Source: Gemmatimonadota bacterium (GTDB lineage Bacteria; Latescibacterota; UBA2968; UBA8231). From it: a stretch of 9,421 nucleotides of DNA. A program made the translations under genes and the position numbers. The first letter of the stretch is position 1, and every line of letters starts with the position of its first letter. Location of the stretch: positions 6,516 to 15,936 of the forward strand of contig PATE01000097.1 of the NCBI GenBank assembly GCA_002712305.1. Direction: 5' to 3'. Shown in pieces: positions 6,424-9,421 of the stretch. The notes under the pieces were generated by a model. That model saw nothing but the letters and a program-made list of their open reading frames with translations, was not told where the DNA came from and did no database searches.

Positions 6424-8787
6424 ATGGGTTCGCAACGTCGAAGAGCTGTCACTTTGTTAGTGGCTTTCCTTGTTGGCTCAGCGGCGGATGCACAGGAAGC
6501 CTATCCACCAGGCACGTATCAGCTCACGCCACGCATCGATCTGGGTCTGCAGCCCGTTCGTGTCCACATCCCACCGCAGTTCGATCATCTACCCCAGGAT
6601 CTGACCCTCAACCTGCCCCCGGGATTCAGCGCCAGTGTCTACGCGGCTTTTAAATCCTTCCATCGTCCTCGCTTCATGGCCTTCGATGACGACGGCGTTC
6701 TGCATGTGGCCAACATGAACGCCGATGAGATCCTGGCACTGCCTGATCGCGATGGAGATGGTGTAGCGGATGAAGCGATCGTGGTGGCGACAAACTTCGA
6801 ACGGCCCCAGTCTCTCCAATTCTTCCAGGGCGATCTCTATGTCGGGGACAGTCCGCGCATCCTTCGTTATCGCGATGAAGATGACGACGGCATCTATGAG
6901 AAACGGGAGGTCTTCGTCAGCAACATCCCCACCGGCGGGTGGCACTCCACACGCACCCTGGTGATCGATGAACCTGGCGGCAAGATGTATCTGAGTGTCG
7001 GCTGGCCTTGCGATATGTGTCGCACCGAGGGTTTGGAACGCGGTACGATTCTGCAGTTCAACCTCGACGGTTCCGGGCGTCGAGTTTTCGCATCGGGTGT
7101 GCGAAATGTCATCGGCATGGCCATCCACCCCACTACGGGAGAACTGTGGGGGACGAACAACGGCCACCAGCATGAAGGGATCGCTTCCCCTCCGGAGTGG
7201 GTCGACGTGATTCGCGACGGTGGATTCTATGGCACGCCCCTGGCTTACGGCTATCAGTCCTGGACCGATTTCACCAACCCAAGTTATCGCGAACTTCTAC
7301 CGATCACGGCAGCCGACTCGGCCCGCGTTGCCACCATGGAGCGGCCGGCGGTCCTGCTTCCGGGCCATACGGCACCCATGGGTATTCACTTCTACGATCA
7401 CGAGCAGTTTCCAACGCGATACCGGCACGCTGCTTTTGTCGCGCTGCATGCGGGTCACGCCTACCTGGCCCCCGTCGAGGGGTATTCGGTCGTTGCCCTG
7501 TTCGCCGAACCGGATGGCAGCCAGGCCCGAGTTGCAGACTTCATCACCGGTTTCCAGGCAGGCGTCGACATCGAGGATGTCTGGGGCCGTCCCCATGGCC
7601 TGATCACCGATGCCGATGGCAGCCTCTATGTCACCAGTGACGACGACAACCTGATGATCCTGCGGATCGACCATGGGCCGGTGGTCGCCGATTGGCAGCG
7701 CCACAACATGCCCGACTCGCTCACCGTCGGTACGCCACTGGACATCGATGCCTTGGTCCATGTCGAGCGCTCACCTGCGGATGGCTCTCCCCTTGAGGTG
7801 ACGGCCGACTTGAGTCAGATAGGCGGCCCCTCCGATGTTGCACTCTCTCCGACAGGCGATGCGGACTTCCGACTCCAGTATCGCATGGTCGTGCCCCCGA
7901 GCCTGCGTCCCGGCCTCAAGAGGGTGAGGGTGCGTGTTCATCCGTCGAATGCCACCGAGGAACAGGATGTCCACATGGCGTGGCAGATCGCGGTGTTACC
8001 CGACAGGCAGGTCGAGGACTATGTCATTTACGACGATGAGTTGGCCGCCGGTTGGACCCTTGCCAACAAGACCGCCTTCACGACGCGCCCCTTTAATCTG
8101 CAGAACGACGAGTTCGTCTTCAGGGGCGAGAGGTCCGTCTTATTCCGCACGATTGCCGGCGACTGGGACTGGGTCCTCCGCTTCCGCCCCCCAGACCCTG
8201 TCGACCCGAGCGGTTACAGTGATATCAGTTTCGCCTTCCATGCTGGGATCGATGACTGGTGGCGGGGCGAGAAGTTCAGCCTCTACATATTTGGTCATCT
8301 GATCAATCTAGTCGATGAAGGATATGTTGATCCGACCGCGAGGGATTGGCAGAGGGTGAAGATCCCTCTGACGCGGTTCGGACCGGCAGCGCCACTGAAG
8401 GAGGTCACCTTCGGCGGCGACTTCTATGCGGCCATGTATCTGGATGAGATTCGATTGGAGGGTGTCGCGACACCCACAGCGATCGCCGACGAAACATCGA
8501 CGTCTCCATCCGCTTTTGCGCTGGCGCAGAGTTATCCCAACCCCTTCAACAGCGATACGGTCATTGAGTTCGTCGTTCCGGCCACCGACCGCGTGCGCCT
8601 GCGGATCTACAATCTGTCGGGCCAGGTCGTAGCCGATCTCGTCGACGAAGCCCTGGTGGCCGGCGCGCATCAGACCCGATGGGATGCGCTCAATGATGCG
8701 GGACAGCCGGTGGCCAGTGGCGTTTATCTGTACAGATTGCAGGCTGGAGAGTTGGAGACGTCTCGCAAACTCGTACTTGTGCGATGA
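6424..8787 (+). CDS. Exported PQQ-type sugar dehydrogenase (sorbosone/glucose dehydrogenase propeller) with T9SS sorting domain
   Basis: This 787-residue protein has a signal peptide at 1-23 (RRR, hydrophobic core, cleavage after ADA). Residues about 60-417 form a six-bladed propeller of the soluble glucose/sorbosone dehydrogenase type, enzymes that oxidise sugars with pyrroloquinoline quinone. Key marks are RPRFMAFDDDGVLHVAN (81-97), GGWHSTRTLVID (171-182; H174 is the likely catalytic base), the CDMC pair (196-199), GVRNVIGMAIHPTTGELW (225-242; R227) and RPHGLITDADGSLYVT (389-404). DRDGDGVADE (108-117) and DEDDDGIYE (151-159) look like calcium-binding loops. About 425-525 is Ig-like; 530-680, starting YVIYDDELAAGW, resembles a carbohydrate-binding jelly roll. 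Residues 697-787 carry SYPNPFN, LRIYNLSGQVV and SGVYLYRLQAG, a type IX secretion sorting domain, so it should be exported and attached to or released from the cell surface. AAGGAGA and ATG 6424 fix the start. The gene is intact. The electron acceptor and sugar are unknown; a non-PQQ NHL-type propeller is the alternative. Confidence 0.85.
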   Translation: MGSQRRRAVTLLVAFLVGSAADAQEAYPPGTYQLTPRIDLGLQPVRVHIPPQFDHLPQDLTLNLPPGFSASVYAAFKSFHRPRFMAFDDDGVLHVANMNADEILALPDRDGDGVADEAIVVATNFERPQSLQFFQGDLYVGDSPRILRYRDEDDDGIYEKREVFVSNIPTGGWHSTRTLVIDEPGGKMYLSVGWPCDMCRTEGLERGTILQFNLDGSGRRVFASGVRNVIGMAIHPTTGELWGTNNGHQHEGIASPPEWVDVIRDGGFYGTPLAYGYQSWTDFTNPSYRELLPITAADSARVATMERPAVLLPGHTAPMGIHFYDHEQFPTRYRHAAFVALHAGHAYLAPVEGYSVVALFAEPDGSQARVADFITGFQAGVDIEDVWGRPHGLITDADGSLYVTSDDDNLMILRIDHGPVVADWQRHNMPDSLTVGTPLDIDALVHVERSPADGSPLEVTADLSQIGGPSDVALSPTGDADFRLQYRMVVPPSLRPGLKRVRVRVHPSNATEEQDVHMAWQIAVLPDRQVEDYVIYDDELAAGWTLANKTAFTTRPFNLQNDEFVFRGERSVLFRTIAGDWDWVLRFRPPDPVDPSGYSDISFAFHAGIDDWWRGEKFSLYIFGHLINLVDEGYVDPTARDWQRVKIPLTRFGPAAPLKEVTFGGDFYAAMYLDEIRLEGVATPTAIADETSTSPSAFALAQSYPNPFNSDTVIEFVVPATDRVRLRIYNLSGQVVADLVDEALVAGAHQTRWDALNDAGQPVASGVYLYRLQAGELETSRKLVLVR

Positions 8788-8795
8788 TGTGGGTC

Positions 8796-8826
8796 GGAGC
8801 CGCCGGCACGCCTGAGCTGGCGCTCC
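8796..8826 (+). terminator. Stem-loop after the dehydrogenase gene, possible terminator
   Basis: GGAGC-c-GCCGGC pairs with GCTGGCGCTCC around an 8-base loop (8808-8815), making an 11-pair GC-rich stem with one bulged C and one G-U pair. It starts 8 bases after the TGA at 8785-8787, the usual place for a terminator. There is no T-tract after it (CCCC follows), so it may be a weak or factor-assisted terminator, or an mRNA 3' end protector. Confidence 0.4.
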
Positions 8827-8836
8827 CCCCTGGACC

Positions 8837-9025
8837 ATGAAAGAGCACCGATCTCCCAACCCCCTTGTCGACGTACGGCGCCCACAACACGACGCGGTGG
8901 CCGACTTCAATCCCACCGGCTTCGTCTGGCGGCCCGTCGAGGGCGCCACGTCATATGAACTGAAGGTTGGGCCGGATCCGGCCCTCACATCTCAGGAGAC
9001 CCGCACCTACACGGTGACCAAAGGT
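8837..9025 (+). pseudogene. Orphan N-terminal fragment of a heparinase II/III-type (DUF4962-like) protein
   Basis: From ATG 8837 the frame gives about 62 residues that read like the N-terminal Ig/FN3-like domain (DUF4962) of bacterial heparinase II/III-family proteins. The telltale segment is FNPTGFVWRPVEGATSYELK (about 8906-8965), matching the family's N-P-P-G-F-x-W-x-P-V-x-G-A-x-S-Y-x-L pattern, followed by GPDPALTSQETRTYTV. The similarity stops near 9018-9030, where the DNA becomes the antisense of a kinase gene. The rest of the lyase, including its catalytic domain, is absent. The plus-strand frame stays open to the window end, but beyond 9025 it only mirrors the kinase. No ribosome binding site is evident before 8837 and the usual signal peptide is missing, so expression is doubtful. 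The DUF4962 assignment rests on one short segment. Confidence 0.5.
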
Positions 9026-9421
9026 CTTTGCCAGTTTCTCTCCCACATGCGGAAAGTCGTGCTGATCGGGCACGCTCGTCTCGTGCAGCTGTCGCATGAT
9101 GCGACCGCAGATCTGTGCCTGCTGCACGGGGTCATCCAATTCGCGAAGCATCGTTCCGGGCTGAAATCGTTCCAGCAGCATCGCACTCAATTCGCGGTCG
9201 TGGTCGATCAAGCGATTGATACCGTGTCCGTCCCAGACTCGCAGGGCTCGTGCTTCCGAGTAGATGTGTCGCTGAAGACCAACCTTGATCACGACCTCGC
9301 GACCATCGGGCATCGTCGCGTACCCCACGTAGTTGGCCTTGATCTCCTTGGTAGCCGGCCCGAGCTCGAGATCCCCTTTTTCGACGCACCGCTCAAGAAT
9401 GTCGGGCAGTCGGGCAACCAC
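8951..9421 (-). pseudogene. Streptomycin-6-kinase-like (APH) gene, 3' truncated by rearrangement and cut by window edge
   Basis: The frame enters from the right edge and reads LPDILERCVEKGDLELGP, then ANYVGYATMPDGREVVIKVG, in which the Lys of VIKVG (about residue 46 of the visible part) is the ATP-binding lysine of small-molecule kinases and the Glu of SEARALRVWDG pairs with it. AMLLERFQPGTMLREL and the R-x-L-H of IMRQLHETS match the N-lobe to hinge of the streptomycin-6-phosphotransferase (APH(6)/hydroxyurea-resistance) family. Members are about 280-300 residues. Here recognisable sequence ends near 9025 (KLAKTF) and the frame runs only to TGA at 8951-8953 through DNA that is the complement of the heparinase fragment. 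The catalytic H-G-D loop and metal-binding Asp are therefore missing, so the product cannot be an active kinase. The real start, probably 10-25 residues upstream, is outside the window. Environmental members of this family are often metabolic kinases rather than resistance genes. Confidence 0.65.

Noticed and set aside
8308-8988. 226-codon minus-strand open frame
   Set aside because: It lies antisense to the jelly-roll and T9SS sorting domain of the dehydrogenase gene, and its translation shows no domain or start signal.
9026-9421. Continuation of the plus-strand frame from 8837 to the window end as a fusion protein
   Set aside because: Past about 9025 the frame is just the complement of the kinase coding sequence; absence of stops there reflects codon bias on the other strand.
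1-9421. tRNA or rRNA genes, CRISPR arrays, insertion sequences, phage or plasmid genes
   Set aside because: I looked for T-loop motifs, regularly spaced direct repeats, transposase motifs and terminal inverted repeats on both strands and saw none.

Overview
The window is GC-rich bacterial DNA with short intergenic gaps. It most likely comes from an uncultured member of the FCB group; Latescibacterota or a related lineage is my best guess. The reasons are a secreted protein ending in a type IX secretion (T9SS type A) sorting domain with the hallmark SYPNPFN motif, several phytanoyl-CoA dioxygenase (PhyH) and uroporphyrinogen-decarboxylase-like (URO-D) genes, and polysaccharide-lyase and heparinase-type sequences. 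The phylum is an inference from gene content; there is no rRNA or marker gene in the window.

Layout. 1-477 (+): C-terminal end of a large, probably secreted protein with a CARDB (Ig-like) domain. 578-1671 (+): a broken endonuclease/exonuclease/phosphatase (EEP) gene that keeps every family motif but has one frameshift and two in-frame stops. 1752-2894 (+): an oligogalacturonate-lyase-like (PL22) seven-bladed propeller with its metal site intact. 2907-3734 (-): a PhyH oxygenase with a canonical HxD site, convergent with the lyase. 3735-3910: a divergent promoter region. 3911-5038 (+): an intact URO-D/methyltransferase-like protein. 5108-5911 (+): a second PhyH-family protein whose metal motif reads H-G-G instead of H-x-D. 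5908-6291 (+): the collapsed remains of a second URO-D-family gene, start-stop coupled to the PhyH gene. 6424-8787 (+): an exported PQQ-type sugar (sorbosone/glucose) dehydrogenase propeller with Ig-like and jelly-roll domains and a T9SS sorting tail. 8837 to about 9025 (+): an orphan N-terminal fragment resembling the DUF4962 domain of heparinase II/III proteins. It abuts a truncated streptomycin-6-kinase-like (APH) gene on the minus strand that runs off the right edge.

How the genes may work together. The intact genes fit scavenging of oxidised or uronic-acid-rich sugars and small methylated or hydroxylatable organics: a surface sugar dehydrogenase, a cytoplasmic oligouronide lyase, two Fe(II)/2-oxoglutarate-type oxygenases and a corrinoid-methyltransferase-like URO-D protein. 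No substrate can be assigned from sequence alone. A second theme is decay: four of the nine gene-like units are broken or rearranged, which suggests either real genome erosion and recombination or assembly and indel error. The most interesting points are the PhyH-URO-D pairing with the D-less PhyH metal site, and the head-on junction of two broken genes near 9020.
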